64,000 nucleotides of DNA, taken from NCBI RefSeq assembly GCF_002086285.1, contig NZ_MVHU01000020.1, positions 21,985-85,984 of the forward strand. Direction: 5' to 3'. Positions 42,757 to 50,700 of this stretch are shown piece by piece. The notes under the pieces are model-generated. The model ran no database searches. It had not been told where the DNA came from and saw only the letters and a list, made by a program, of their open reading frames with translations. Position 1 is the first letter of the stretch. Each line of letters begins with the position of its first letter. The stretch comes from Mycolicibacter kumamotonensis. GTDB taxonomy: Bacteria; Actinomycetota; Actinomycetes; Mycobacteriales; Mycobacteriaceae. The position numbers were made by a program, and so were the translations under genes.

Positions 42757-44574
42757 TCAGGTCCCGCCGCCGCTCGAGCCACCGCTCGAGCCCCCGCTGG
42801 ACCCGCCGCTCGAACCACCACTTGAATCGCCGCTGGACCCGCCGCCGGACCCGCCGCTCGAACCGCCGCTGGAGTCACCGTTCGAACCACCGCTGGACCC
42901 ACCACTGGAGGTGCCCCCGGTGTCGCCGCCCGCGGAACTCGAGCCGCCGCCGGCGGAGCCGCTGCTGTCCGAGCCACCGGAGCTGTTGCCTGAGCCACCC
43001 GGGCTGCCTCCGGACCCGCTACTCCCGGATCCGCTGGTGTCACTGCCGCCGGTGCCGGTCCCGCCCGAGTCGGAACCGCTCGGCCCGGTGCTGCCACCGG
43101 ATGTTCCACCGGGACTGCCGGACTGTTCGCCCGTGCCACTGCCGCCGGAACCGCCTGCGTCACCGCCCGATTCACCAGGGCTACTGCCGCCGGGGTTACT
43201 GCCGCCAGGGTTACTGCCGCCGGGGTTACTGCCGGAGCCACCGGTACTCCCGTCATCACCGCCGGTGCCAGTACCGCCGGAATGGCTTCCGCCCGAGTCA
43301 GTGCCGCCCGAACCGCTGCCGCCGGCATCGCCGCCACCGGAGTGGTTTCCACCCGACCCGCTGCCACCGGAACCGGCGTCACCGCCCGAACCGCTTCCGC
43401 CCGAACCGGCGTCACCACCCGAACCGCTGCCACCGGAACCGGCGTCACCACCGGGTTGGCCGCTCCCGGTGTGACCACCGCCGGACCCGACGCCTCCCCC
43501 GCTGCCGCTGCCGCCACTGCCGCTACCGCTACCGCCACTGCCGCCGAATCCACCGCCGCCACCGATGATGGGGCCGGTGATGATCGGGATCGGAATCGGG
43601 AACGGGATCACCCCCGGCGCGGCGGGTGCGACAGGCGGCGCCACCGGGGCCACGACCGGTGGCGCAGGCACCGCCGCAGGAGGCTGCGGATTCACCGGGG
43701 CCACAACGGGATTGGGCTCCGGGGCCTGGAGAGCGGGCCGCGGCACCGGCTTGGGCGGCGGCAACGCGGGCAAGAAGTTGCCCGGCACCGGCTGGGGCTG
43801 CGGCGGCTGTGCCACCACCGGAGGCTGCGACGGGGTGGTCGCGGCGGTCGGGCGGATCCCGATCGTGACGGCCACCGCCAGCGCGGCGCACCCGGCGACC
43901 AGGATGCCACCGACCGTGCTGCCCACCAGAAGTGCGCGACCCACCGGTGGCGGCGGGGCGTCGAACTCGTCGTCCGCGGCGGCCTCGGCGTCGTCGTAGG
44001 CGCCGAATTCGTAGTCGCCGTCGGCGTACTCCACGGGCAGCAACTCGGAGTCGTCATGGGTCATCGAGTACGCCAGCTGCTGGTCGGGCTCTGCATCGGG
44101 CACCGGTGGTGTCACCGCGGTGGCCGTTCCGTCCGCGGCGTCGATGTCGGGCAGCGCAGCCGCCATCGTCGGTTCGGCGGCAGTCACCGCCGGTGCGGCC
44201 ATCGTCGCCTCCCCGCCGGGAGACGGCAGCATCGTCGTCTCGCCGTCGTCGCCCGAAACGTTGCGCGCCAACGCCACTGCCGAGCGCGCATGCGACTGCT
44301 CGGAGACGTTCTCGACGCCCGCCTCGTCGAGTGCCCGCCGAAGGTCGGCCAGCAATTCCGGGTCCGACCAGCACAGCCGCGTGGCGGCCAGCCGATGCCC
44401 TTCGTCGGCGAGCATCCGGTGCGTGCCGGTCACCGTCTCCGCCAGTGTCGCGACCGGATCCTGCGTCAGGTCAAGCATCGACTCGTCGAGAACGGCGTCA
44501 CCGTAGGCATCCGACTCGACGAGCGCCAGGCGGGCCAGCGCGCCGGTCACCGAGACGCCCAGCGCGACATCCAT
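42757..44574 (-). CDS. Rv0538-like membrane protein with Pro-rich and Gly/Ser-repeat C-terminus
   Basis: A 605-aa protein. The N-terminus (MDVALGVSVTGALARLALVES, ATRLCWSDPELLADLRRAL) matches Rv0538/DUF7159-type proteins, but the rest of that domain appears shortened. A single membrane segment lies near 220-240 (GSTVGGILVAGCAALAVAV). Then comes a Pro/Val-rich stretch (~250-335), then ~270 residues of Gly/Ser/Asp repeats with no other fold. The outside portion probably spans or decorates the cell wall. ATG 44574 has GGAGG 5 nt upstream. Rv0538 has a Thr/Pro-rich tail instead, as I recall. Confidence 0.8.
   Translation of the reverse strand: MDVALGVSVTGALARLALVESDAYGDAVLDESMLDLTQDPVATLAETVTGTHRMLADEGHRLAATRLCWSDPELLADLRRALDEAGVENVSEQSHARSAVALARNVSGDDGETTMLPSPGGEATMAAPAVTAAEPTMAAALPDIDAADGTATAVTPPVPDAEPDQQLAYSMTHDDSELLPVEYADGDYEFGAYDDAEAAADDEFDAPPPPVGRALLVGSTVGGILVAGCAALAVAVTIGIRPTAATTPSQPPVVAQPPQPQPVPGNFLPALPPPKPVPRPALQAPEPNPVVAPVNPQPPAAVPAPPVVAPVAPPVAPAAPGVIPFPIPIPIITGPIIGGGGGFGGSGGSGSGSGGSGSGGGVGSGGGHTGSGQPGGDAGSGGSGSGGDAGSGGSGSGGDAGSGGSGSGGNHSGGGDAGGSGSGGTDSGGSHSGGTGTGGDDGSTGGSGSNPGGSNPGGSNPGGSSPGESGGDAGGSGGSGTGEQSGSPGGTSGGSTGPSGSDSGGTGTGGSDTSGSGSSGSGGSPGGSGNSSGGSDSSGSAGGGSSSAGGDTGGTSSGGSSGGSNGDSSGGSSGGSGGGSSGDSSGGSSGGSSGGSSGGSSGGGT
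43186..43450. repeat. Tandem DNA repeats encoding GGSNP and Gly/Ser/Asp units
   Basis: 43186-43230 holds three copies of a 15-bp unit (GCCGCCGGGGTTACT, one with a single change), coding GGSNP on the minus strand. 43370-43450 holds copies of a ~33-bp unit beginning GAACCGGCGTCACC, coding GGDAGSGGSGS. Such tracts vary in length by slippage and are also prone to assembly collapse. Confidence 0.8.
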
Positions 44575-44694
44575 CTGCGCGCCTCCTTCCGCCGCCACTT
44601 CGATTAGCCAGTCTAGTCGCGGGAACCCGGAGCCGAGCGGCGCCGATCCCCGCTGATCAGCGGCGCGCGGTCGCCGCGCGGTTATGGTGAGCAG

Positions 44695-46161
44695 GTGATC
44701 GCCGAGTCGACCAGGCGCTGGAACATCGGCCGTGACGTGACCGCTGCGGTGCTGCTGTGCACTGCGCCCGCACTGCCCTGGAGCCTGTACTTCGGGGTCG
44801 CAGTTCCCGGCAGCGACACCCGGTTGCTGACGCTGCTGGCCGCGGCGACGGTGCTCGCGCTGGGGTCGGTCGCCGCGACCTATGCCGGCCCCCGGGCGCT
44901 ATTGGGCGCACACCCCGACCCGACTGTCATCGGCCGGCTACGCCGGTGGCTGGTTGCGCCGTACCTGGCGCTGGTGCTCGGTGTCGTGGTCGTCGACGTG
45001 GTGCAGACCATCCGATTCGGCGGCAGCTCACAGCCCCCCGGCGGCGTGGGCCCGGGTGCCTGGCTGGGCGTCACCGGAGCGTTGCTGGCCGGGCAACCGG
45101 TGCTCGCCGGCCCGGTCCGGTTCTGGAAGCGGGGCGCCCGCGTGCTGGGCTACGCCGCGATCGCCGGTGCCGCGGCGAGCGTGCTGTTCAATCTCTACTG
45201 GCGGGTGCGCTACGCCCTGCCCGACACGCACTCGGTAGGCGGCTTCGGTAAGCAGCATGTCGCGATCATCGTGACCTCGCTGGTGTACGGGGCGGTCGCC
45301 TGGTTCGCGGTACTGACGGCTTCGCGGTGGATTCTGCGGCGCGACAAGGCGTCCCAGCTCGGCGTCGTCATGCTGGGCGGCGCCACCCTGCTCGCCGGCG
45401 CCCTGGTCTGGGCGCTGCCGGTCGGCCGTGTCATCGACGGCTTTCACGGGATCGCGCAGAACACCTCCACGGCCGGGGTCGGGTTCGAGGGCTATCTGGT
45501 GTGGGCGGCCGCGGCGGCCATCTTCGCGGTGGCCGCGCTGCGCGACGCATCTCCGACGACCTGGCTGGGCGCGACGCGTAACGCGTTGCTGCTCATCATC
45601 GTCTGGGGCCTGGGGTCGGCGTTGATGCGCATCAACGACCTGGTGGTCGCGGCCGGACTGGATCTGCCGCGTTCGCCCTATGACAGCGCGGCGATGGCGT
45701 CCTTCGACGTGGTGACCGCGGTGGTCGCGGTGTGGCTCTGGATCAACCTGGGCAATCGGTCACTGCCGGCACCCGCCCTGTGGTCGGTGGCCGCGGTCTT
45801 GTTCGGGTTCACGATCGCGCGCCTGGTGGTGGGAATCGGGCTCGCACCGCGCCTGGCGGACTCCCAGCGCGACGCGGCACTGGCCCACCCGGTGTACGGC
45901 AACGGACTGGCCCAGCAGATCACCAGCACGTTCGATGTGGTGCTGTGCGGGCTGGCGTTGGGCGCTCTGGTGGTCACGATCATCGCCGGCCGCTTCGCCC
46001 TGCCCGCCGATGACCGACCCAAGCCCGGCGACCCCGGCTCACCGCACATCTTCCGGTCGCCGAACTCGACGCCGCTCGCACGCACGGGCGGGCCGAAGAT
46101 CTACCGCGGAGCCGACGATTCGCCCGGCGCGCCGGCGCAGGACGGCTCGAGCCGTAGCTGA
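44695..46161 (+). CDS. Polytopic membrane protein (Rv0537c-like by position)
   Basis: A 488-aa protein with about eleven hydrophobic segments between residues 15 and 440 and a hydrophilic C-terminal tail (DDRPKPGDPGSPHIFRSPNS). Recognisable stretches are GGFGKQHVAIIVTSLVYG and SPYDSAAMASFDVVTAVVA. No transporter or enzyme signature seen. TATGGT (44683-44688) is 6 nt before GTG 44695, divergent from the Rv0538-like gene 120 bp away. Function unknown. Confidence 0.75.
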   Translation: MIAESTRRWNIGRDVTAAVLLCTAPALPWSLYFGVAVPGSDTRLLTLLAAATVLALGSVAATYAGPRALLGAHPDPTVIGRLRRWLVAPYLALVLGVVVVDVVQTIRFGGSSQPPGGVGPGAWLGVTGALLAGQPVLAGPVRFWKRGARVLGYAAIAGAAASVLFNLYWRVRYALPDTHSVGGFGKQHVAIIVTSLVYGAVAWFAVLTASRWILRRDKASQLGVVMLGGATLLAGALVWALPVGRVIDGFHGIAQNTSTAGVGFEGYLVWAAAAAIFAVAALRDASPTTWLGATRNALLLIIVWGLGSALMRINDLVVAAGLDLPRSPYDSAAMASFDVVTAVVAVWLWINLGNRSLPAPALWSVAAVLFGFTIARLVVGIGLAPRLADSQRDAALAHPVYGNGLAQQITSTFDVVLCGLALGALVVTIIAGRFALPADDRPKPGDPGSPHIFRSPNSTPLARTGGPKIYRGADDSPGAPAQDGSSRS

Positions 46162-46261
46162 GCCCGCGGTTAAGGGGCGTGAGCAGCGCGGCAAAGCGTT
46201 TACCGAACGCGGCCGCCGGGTAGCCGAGACAGCGCTCTAGCGATACAGATGAGGTCTCACG

Positions 46262-46990
46262 ATGAACATCCACGTGGTCGCAACAACGCTACGTTCCATC
46301 ACCCGCCTGGGCGCCGCGACGCTGATAGGCGGTGCCGCACTGTGGGCCCCGGGCATGGGGTCCGCCTCGGCGCAACCCTGCTCGGACGTGGAGGTGGTGT
46401 TCGCGCGCGGCACCAGCGAGCCACCCGGCGTCGGCGGCATCGGCCAATCCTTCGTCGACGCGCTGCGCGCCAAGGTGGGTGAGCGCTCCTTCGCGGTGTA
46501 CCCGGTCAACTACGCCGCCAGCAGCGATCTGGGCGGCGGCGTCGACTTCGCCCGCACCGTCGTCGACGGTATCCGGGACGCCGGTACCCATATCGAGAAC
46601 ACCGCCGCCAGCTGCCCCAACACCCGGATCGTGCTCGGCGGCTTTTCGCAGGGCGCGGCGCTGGCCGGCTACACCACCTCGGCCGAGATCCCCAAGGAAG
46701 TGCCCGCCGAGTATCGGTCCTACCTGCCGCAGCCGATGCCGCCTTCGGTGGCCGATCACGTCGCCGCGGTCGTCTTGTTCGGCACGCCCTCGGCGGAGTT
46801 CTTGGCACCCAACGGCGCGCCCCCGGTCCGGATCGGCCCGGGCTATGCGTCCAAGACCCTGCAGCTGTGCGCCGACGGCGACACCATCTGTGATGGCGCG
46901 CCGGCCGCCGGGCCGACCATGGCGCACGCGATGTACGGGGCCAACGGGATGACGGACCAGGGCGCCGACTTCGCGGTCGCCCACCTCTGA
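46262..46990 (+). CDS. Cutinase family esterase (secreted)
   Basis: A 242-aa Culp-type serine esterase. Signal peptide residues 1-37 end [28 protein letters not shown] near 40 is the cutinase opening, [14 protein letters not shown] near 124 holds the nucleophile Ser, [10 protein letters not shown] near 200 the Asp, and HAMYG near 222 the His. Mycobacterial Culps hydrolyse lipid esters at or outside the cell wall. It sits between the Rv0537c-like and Rv0535-like genes, where I recall galE3 in M. tuberculosis. Confidence 0.9.
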   Translation: MNIHVVATTLRSITRLGAATLIGGAALWAPGMGSASAQPCSDVEVVFARGTSEPPGVGGIGQSFVDALRAKVGERSFAVYPVNYAASSDLGGGVDFARTVVDGIRDAGTHIENTAASCPNTRIVLGGFSQGAALAGYTTSAEIPKEVPAEYRSYLPQPMPPSVADHVAAVVLFGTPSAEFLAPNGAPPVRIGPGYASKTLQLCADGDTICDGAPAAGPTMAHAMYGANGMTDQGADFAVAHL

Positions 46991-46997
46991 GAGCCCG

Positions 46998-47774
46998 CTA
47001 GGGCAGCTCGAACGGCAATTGGATGCCCTGGTGCGGCAGGCAGTGTGTGCAGCTGCGCTCTTCGTCGACCCGCTCGATGCCTTGGTGCACCAGCTTTTTG
47101 AACGGCTCGATGTTCTTCTGGAATTCCGCGAACACGTCGGTGACCCTCACGCCGCTGCCGACGTCGACGCCGGCATCCAGGTCGGTCACCAAAGCTATTG
47201 CCGCGTAGCATATTTCCAGTTCGCGAGCCAGCACCGCCTCGGGATACCCGGTCATGTTGATCAGGCGGAAACCCGCCGCGGCGAACCATTGGCTTTCGGC
47301 GCGGGTGGAGAACCGCGGACCCTGGATGACCACCATGGTGCCGCCGTCGACGACGTCGGGCAGCCCGGTCACCGTGCTCCGCAGCGTCGGGCAGTACGGG
47401 TCGGCGAATTCGACGTGCACGCCGCCGTCGTCGAAGTAGGTGTCCACCCGGCCGCGGGTGCGGTCCACCAGCTGATCGGGCACCACCACCGAGCCCGGCG
47501 GCAGCTCCGGCGTCAAGCTGCCGACCGCGCACGGCGCCAGGATGCGCCGCACCCCCAGGGCCCGCAGCGCCCACATATTGGCCCGGTAGGGCACGGTGTG
47601 CGCCGAATACTCGTGCCGTTCGCCGTGGCGCGGCAGAAACGCGACCTCGTGGCCGCCGACGGCACCGAGGGTGATCTCCGCGCTGGGCTTCCCGTAGGGG
47701 GTGTCGCAGGGCACCCGGCGCGCGTCGTCACCGAAGAACGAGTAGAAGCCGCTACCGCCGATCACGCCCAGCAA
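46998..47774 (-). CDS. S-methyl-5'-thioadenosine phosphorylase
   Basis: A 258-aa purine-nucleoside-phosphorylase-family enzyme (Rv0535-like) cleaving methylthioadenosine to adenine and methylthioribose-1-phosphate. [16 protein letters not shown] at the start, [22 protein letters not shown] near 46 for phosphate binding, [17 protein letters not shown] near 160 and [13 protein letters not shown] near 184 for the base and ribose. TTG 47774 follows GGGAGGAG; ATG 47792 is an alternative. Divergent from menA, 33 bp apart. Confidence 0.88.
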   Translation of the reverse strand: MLGVIGGSGFYSFFGDDARRVPCDTPYGKPSAEITLGAVGGHEVAFLPRHGERHEYSAHTVPYRANMWALRALGVRRILAPCAVGSLTPELPPGSVVVPDQLVDRTRGRVDTYFDDGGVHVEFADPYCPTLRSTVTGLPDVVDGGTMVVIQGPRFSTRAESQWFAAAGFRLINMTGYPEAVLARELEICYAAIALVTDLDAGVDVGSGVRVTDVFAEFQKNIEPFKKLVHQGIERVDEERSCTHCLPHQGIQLPFELP

Positions 47775-47807
47775 GTCGTGCTCCTCCCACATGCAAGGAT
47801 CGTGCCC

Positions 47808-48686
47808 ATGTCGCAAAAGGCCAGCTTCGCACAGTGGATCGAAGGCGCCCGTCCCCGGACCCTGCCCAACGCGATCGCTCCGGTGATCGCCGGGACCGGC
47901 GCGGCGGCCTGGCTGGGCGCCGCGGTGTGGTGGAAGGCGCTGCTGGCGCTGATCGTGGCGCTGGCGCTGATCATCGGGGTGAACTTCGCCAACGACTACT
48001 CCGACGGTATCCGCGGCACCGACGACGACCGGACCGGGCCGGTGCGCCTGGTGGGTGCTCGGCTGGCCAGCCCGCGCGCTGTGCTGACGGCAGCGGTCAC
48101 CGCACTGTCGGTCGGAGCCCTGGCCGGTTTGGCGCTGGCCCTGGTCAGCGCCCCGTGGCTGCTGGCCGTCGGCGCCGCCTGCATCGCCGGGGCCTGGCTG
48201 TACACCGGCGGGTCAAGGCCGTACGGCTACGCCGGCCTCGGCGAGATCGCGGTGTTCGTGTTCTTCGGGCTGGTCGCGGTGCTGGGCACCCAGTACACCC
48301 AGGCGCTGCGGGTGGACTGGGTCGGCGGCGCGCTGGCGGTGGGTATCGGCGCGCTGTCGTCGGCGGTGCTGGTGGCCAACAATCTGCGCGACATCGCGAC
48401 CGACAAACCGGCCGGCAAGATCACCCTGGCGGTACGCCTCGGCGATGCCCGCACCCGGGTGCTGTTTGCGCTGCTGCTGGCGCTCACCGGGGTGCTGACG
48501 CTGGCGTTGACGGCCGCCACCCCGTGGTGTGCGGTCGGGTTGATCGCCACTCCCCTGGCACTGCGCGCCGCGGCCCCGGTGCGCTCCGGGCTGGGTGGCG
48601 CCGCACTGATTCCGGTGCTGCGCGACACCGGGCTGACGATGCTGGTGTGGGCGATCGCGGAGGCGACAGCGCTAGCGCTGGGTTGA
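47808..48686 (+). CDS. menA: 1,4-Dihydroxy-2-naphthoate polyprenyltransferase
   Basis: A 292-aa UbiA-family membrane prenyltransferase attaching the polyprenyl chain to DHNA with loss of CO2. First Asp-rich motif [18 protein letters not shown] near 51-68, second [14 protein letters not shown] near 190; [16 protein letters not shown] at the N-terminus and eight or nine hydrophobic segments. ATG 47808. Its stop lies inside the left arm of a hairpin at 48682-48741. Confidence 0.95.
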   Translation: MSQKASFAQWIEGARPRTLPNAIAPVIAGTGAAAWLGAAVWWKALLALIVALALIIGVNFANDYSDGIRGTDDDRTGPVRLVGARLASPRAVLTAAVTALSVGALAGLALALVSAPWLLAVGAACIAGAWLYTGGSRPYGYAGLGEIAVFVFFGLVAVLGTQYTQALRVDWVGGALAVGIGALSSAVLVANNLRDIATDKPAGKITLAVRLGDARTRVLFALLLALTGVLTLALTAATPWCAVGLIATPLALRAAAPVRSGLGGAALIPVLRDTGLTMLVWAIAEATALALG

Positions 48687-48741
48687 CTCTGCCTGACGAG
48701 ATGAAAGTGTGCGCGGATTCCGCGGTAGGCGCAGAGTCAAC
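48682..48741. repeat. Intergenic inverted repeat at the menA stop (hairpin family member)
   Basis: GTTGACTCTGC (48682-48692) is the reverse complement of GCAGAGTCAAC (48731-48741), enclosing a 38-nt loop that contains an inner CGCGG-ATT-CCGCG hairpin and ends GCGGTAGGC. It lies between convergent menA and DUF4229 genes and includes the menA stop codon. Confidence 0.7.
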
Positions 48742-48751
48742 GCCGGCGCGG

Positions 48752-49057
48752 TCACTCCCCGCGCAGCCGGGCCTGCAATTGCTCGCGGTCCCGGCGGCGA
48801 CGCTCACCGGCCAAGGCCAAGCTGGCGGTGGCCCGGCGGCGCAGCGGGGTGAACACCCACATGCCCAACGGCAGCGCGATGATCAGCGCCAAGAGCACCG
48901 CGACCACCGGCGGGAAGTCGCTGAGCCCGAGCAGGCGCCCCAGCCCGTAGATCACCGCGCTCAATACGGCCACCAGTGCCAGCCGCGCCACGGTGTACAC
49001 GATCACATCGACTACCGCACGGCCCAACGAAGCCCGACCTGTTGTCACGCTCACCAA
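48752..49057 (-). CDS. DUF4229 domain-containing membrane protein (Rv0531-like)
   Basis: A 101-aa protein with membrane segments at ~18-40 and ~48-68 (VIVYTVARLALVAVLSAVI, VVAVLLALIIALPLGMWVF) and a basic C-terminal tail (LAGERRRRDREQLQARL) typical of DUF4229. TAGGCT lies upstream; translation may start at either of two nearby GTG codons. In M. tuberculosis I recall fabH between menA and this gene; here only the hairpin lies between. Confidence 0.8.
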   Translation of the reverse strand: MVSVTTGRASLGRAVVDVIVYTVARLALVAVLSAVIYGLGRLLGLSDFPPVVAVLLALIIALPLGMWVFTPLRRRATASLALAGERRRRDREQLQARLRGE

Positions 49058-49124
49058 GCCTACTGTCGGGTCCCAGAGGGTCCGGCGCCGCTAACGGTAT
49101 ATTCGGCGCCAGGAGGTGACGCAC

Positions 49125-49274
49125 GTGCTCTACCTGCTCCTCGTGCTGGCCCTGGGGACGCTGATCTACATTGCTCTGCGCGCCAATCGCGCGCGGCCGA
49201 AGACCCGCGTCATCGGGCCGGACGACGATCCGGACTTCCTGTGGCAGCTCAGCCACGGCGACAACCAGCCCTAG
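49125..49274 (+). CDS. 49-aa membrane-anchored small protein (Rv0530A-like)
   Basis: GTG 49125 is preceded by a strong AGGAGG site (49111-49116). The product has one N-terminal hydrophobic segment (LYLLLVLALGTLIYIAL) followed by RANRARPKTRVIGPDDDP and DFLWQLSHGDNQP. Position and size agree with Rv0530A as I recall it. The TAG stop lies in the CCTAGG target duplication of the IS481 element, so the insertion left the gene intact. Confidence 0.75.
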   Translation: MLYLLLVLALGTLIYIALRANRARPKTRVIGPDDDPDFLWQLSHGDNQP

Positions 49275-49275
49275 G
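49270..49275. repeat. Target site duplication (CCTAGG), left copy
   Basis: CCTAGG directly abuts the left end TGTTCTTGAC of the IS481 element; the same six bases follow its right end at 51752-51757. Confidence 0.8.
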
Positions 49276-49368
49276 TGTTCTTGACGGGCAGGTTGTGAAC
49301 GCGTAGGCGCTCGATGGGTGCCTTGCCTCCGATGCCGGTGTGGGGTCGGTGGACTCTTCTATGTCTTG

Positions 49369-50451
49369 TCAAGCGGCTTGGGGCTTGGTGTTGGGCTCGG
49401 CGTGGAGGCTTTCGAGGTTCCGGTAGAGCTGGCGGGCTAGGTAGCGCTTGAGGCAGCGTCGGATTTCCTTGGTGGTGCGTCCTTCGGCGCGGCGGCGTTC
49501 GACGTAGGCCCGGGTTTCGGGGTCGTGGGTCATGCGGGTGATGACAGCCATGTGCAGGGCGCGATTGAGGCGCCTGTCGCCGCCGCGGTTGAGTCGGTGG
49601 CGGATGGTGTTGCCCGAGGAGGCGGGTATCGGGCTGACGCCAGCCAAGGCAGCGAACGCCGCTTCGGAGCGAACCCGGCCGGCGTGAGACCAGGCGGTGT
49701 AGACGACCGCGACGGTGACGGGGCCGATGCCAGTCTTGTCCAGCAGTGCAGCGGCCTTGCTGGTGTGGATGAGATCGATGATCTGTGCCTGGTTGGCCGC
49801 GAGTTGCTCGTTGAGAGCGACCACTCGCTTGGCCATCCGGACTGCCTCGGCGCGGGCGGTGCTCGTGGCAACGTCCTCGGCCCGGGTGCGCCAGCGGGCG
49901 ACCTCACCAATCTGGCCGGCAGTCAACGGCTTACGGGCGTCGATACCCAGAGCGGCTACGCGCAGCAACGCGGTGAGCGCGTTGACGGTCGCGGTGCGTT
50001 CGGTTGTCATGTGTTCACGAGCAGTGACAAGAACCCGCAATGCCGCTCGGATACCGTCGTCGCTGCGCGGCCGGCGCAGTTGCTCAGGCTCAAGGGACAA
50101 GACTGCGGCTGCGATCCTGCGGGCATCGAAGGGGTCAGACTTGCCGGCACCGCGATGGGCCCGTGCGTCCATTCGAGCTGCCTCCACAACTTCGAAGCCG
50201 GCTCGCTTCGCTACCGAAGCCAAATGGGCTCCGTAGGTGGCGACGCCTTCGATGACCCACAAGGTGGCCATCTCGCCATCGGTGCGGCGCGCGGCCCAGG
50301 CGACAGCCCGGTCCATGCCCGCAGCGGTGGCAGGGAACTGCTCAGTGGCGACCGGTTCGCCGGTGGCCGCCACCAACACGGCCAGGGTGTGAGTGCGGGC
50401 GTGGGTGTCCACCCCGATGACGAACGGGTGGGCATGCGCAACGATGGTCAT
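49369..50451 (-). CDS. IS110-family transposase (bridge-RNA-guided type recombinase)
   Basis: A 360-aa protein with the DEDD RuvC-like domain: VIGVDTHARTHTLAVL near 10, LWVIEGVATYGAHLA near 65, KSDPFDARRIAAAVL near 103. The C-terminal transposase_20 domain holds LLDKTGIGPVTVAVVYTAWS and AALAGVSPIPASSGNTIRHR with the catalytic Ser region. ATG 50451 starts the conserved part; the frame is open to 50526. It appears full length and intact. Confidence 0.93.
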   Translation of the reverse strand: MTIVAHAHPFVIGVDTHARTHTLAVLVAATGEPVATEQFPATAAGMDRAVAWAARRTDGEMATLWVIEGVATYGAHLASVAKRAGFEVVEAARMDARAHRGAGKSDPFDARRIAAAVLSLEPEQLRRPRSDDGIRAALRVLVTAREHMTTERTATVNALTALLRVAALGIDARKPLTAGQIGEVARWRTRAEDVATSTARAEAVRMAKRVVALNEQLAANQAQIIDLIHTSKAAALLDKTGIGPVTVAVVYTAWSHAGRVRSEAAFAALAGVSPIPASSGNTIRHRLNRGGDRRLNRALHMAVITRMTHDPETRAYVERRRAEGRTTKEIRRCLKRYLARQLYRNLESLHAEPNTKPQAA

Positions 50452-50529
50452 AGCGGCGGGTTTCCTTCCAGAGGCGGGACAGATCCGGCCGTCAACACGG
50501 CCGGCGCCGGCCTGGATGGAAGTCACTTC

Positions 50530-50700
50530 GGAACAGCACTGTGATGAGCCACGATCCGCCTTCGGCGGGGACGGGCAGTCTTCTGATCAAGTCACCGAGG
50601 TGGAGCCGGGTCAGCGTCGGCCGCCCGCCCCGGTGCCGGACAAGTCCACCGAAACGCACACGCGGGGCGAATGATTGTATGAGTCACAACCCAAGGCGAG
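50530..50700 (-). ncRNA. Candidate IS110 bridge RNA
   Basis: Lies in the non-coding region upstream of the transposase and would be transcribed in the same direction. Reading 5' to 3' on the minus strand, TACAATCA (50679-50672) and, 19 nt later, TCGGTGG (50652-50646) match the two halves of the insertion target: the reconstructed empty site reads TACAATCACCACCGA, so the first segment equals its left half and the second is the complement of its right half. Between them is a small CGC/GCG-capped hairpin. Farther 3', AGAAGACT (50584-50577) resembles the element's own end (AGAAGAGTC), as a donor loop would. Ends are approximate. Confidence 0.55.

Noticed and set aside
43186..43450. Short tandem repeats considered as a CRISPR array
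   Set aside because: Units of 15 and 33 bp are contiguous without unique spacers and are in frame within a Gly/Ser coding region; no cas genes are present.
42822..43568. Arg/Cys- or Pro-rich plus-strand frames opposite the Gly/Ser tail
   Set aside because: Pure repeat shadows; the minus-strand frame is continuous with a recognised N-terminal domain and membrane segment.
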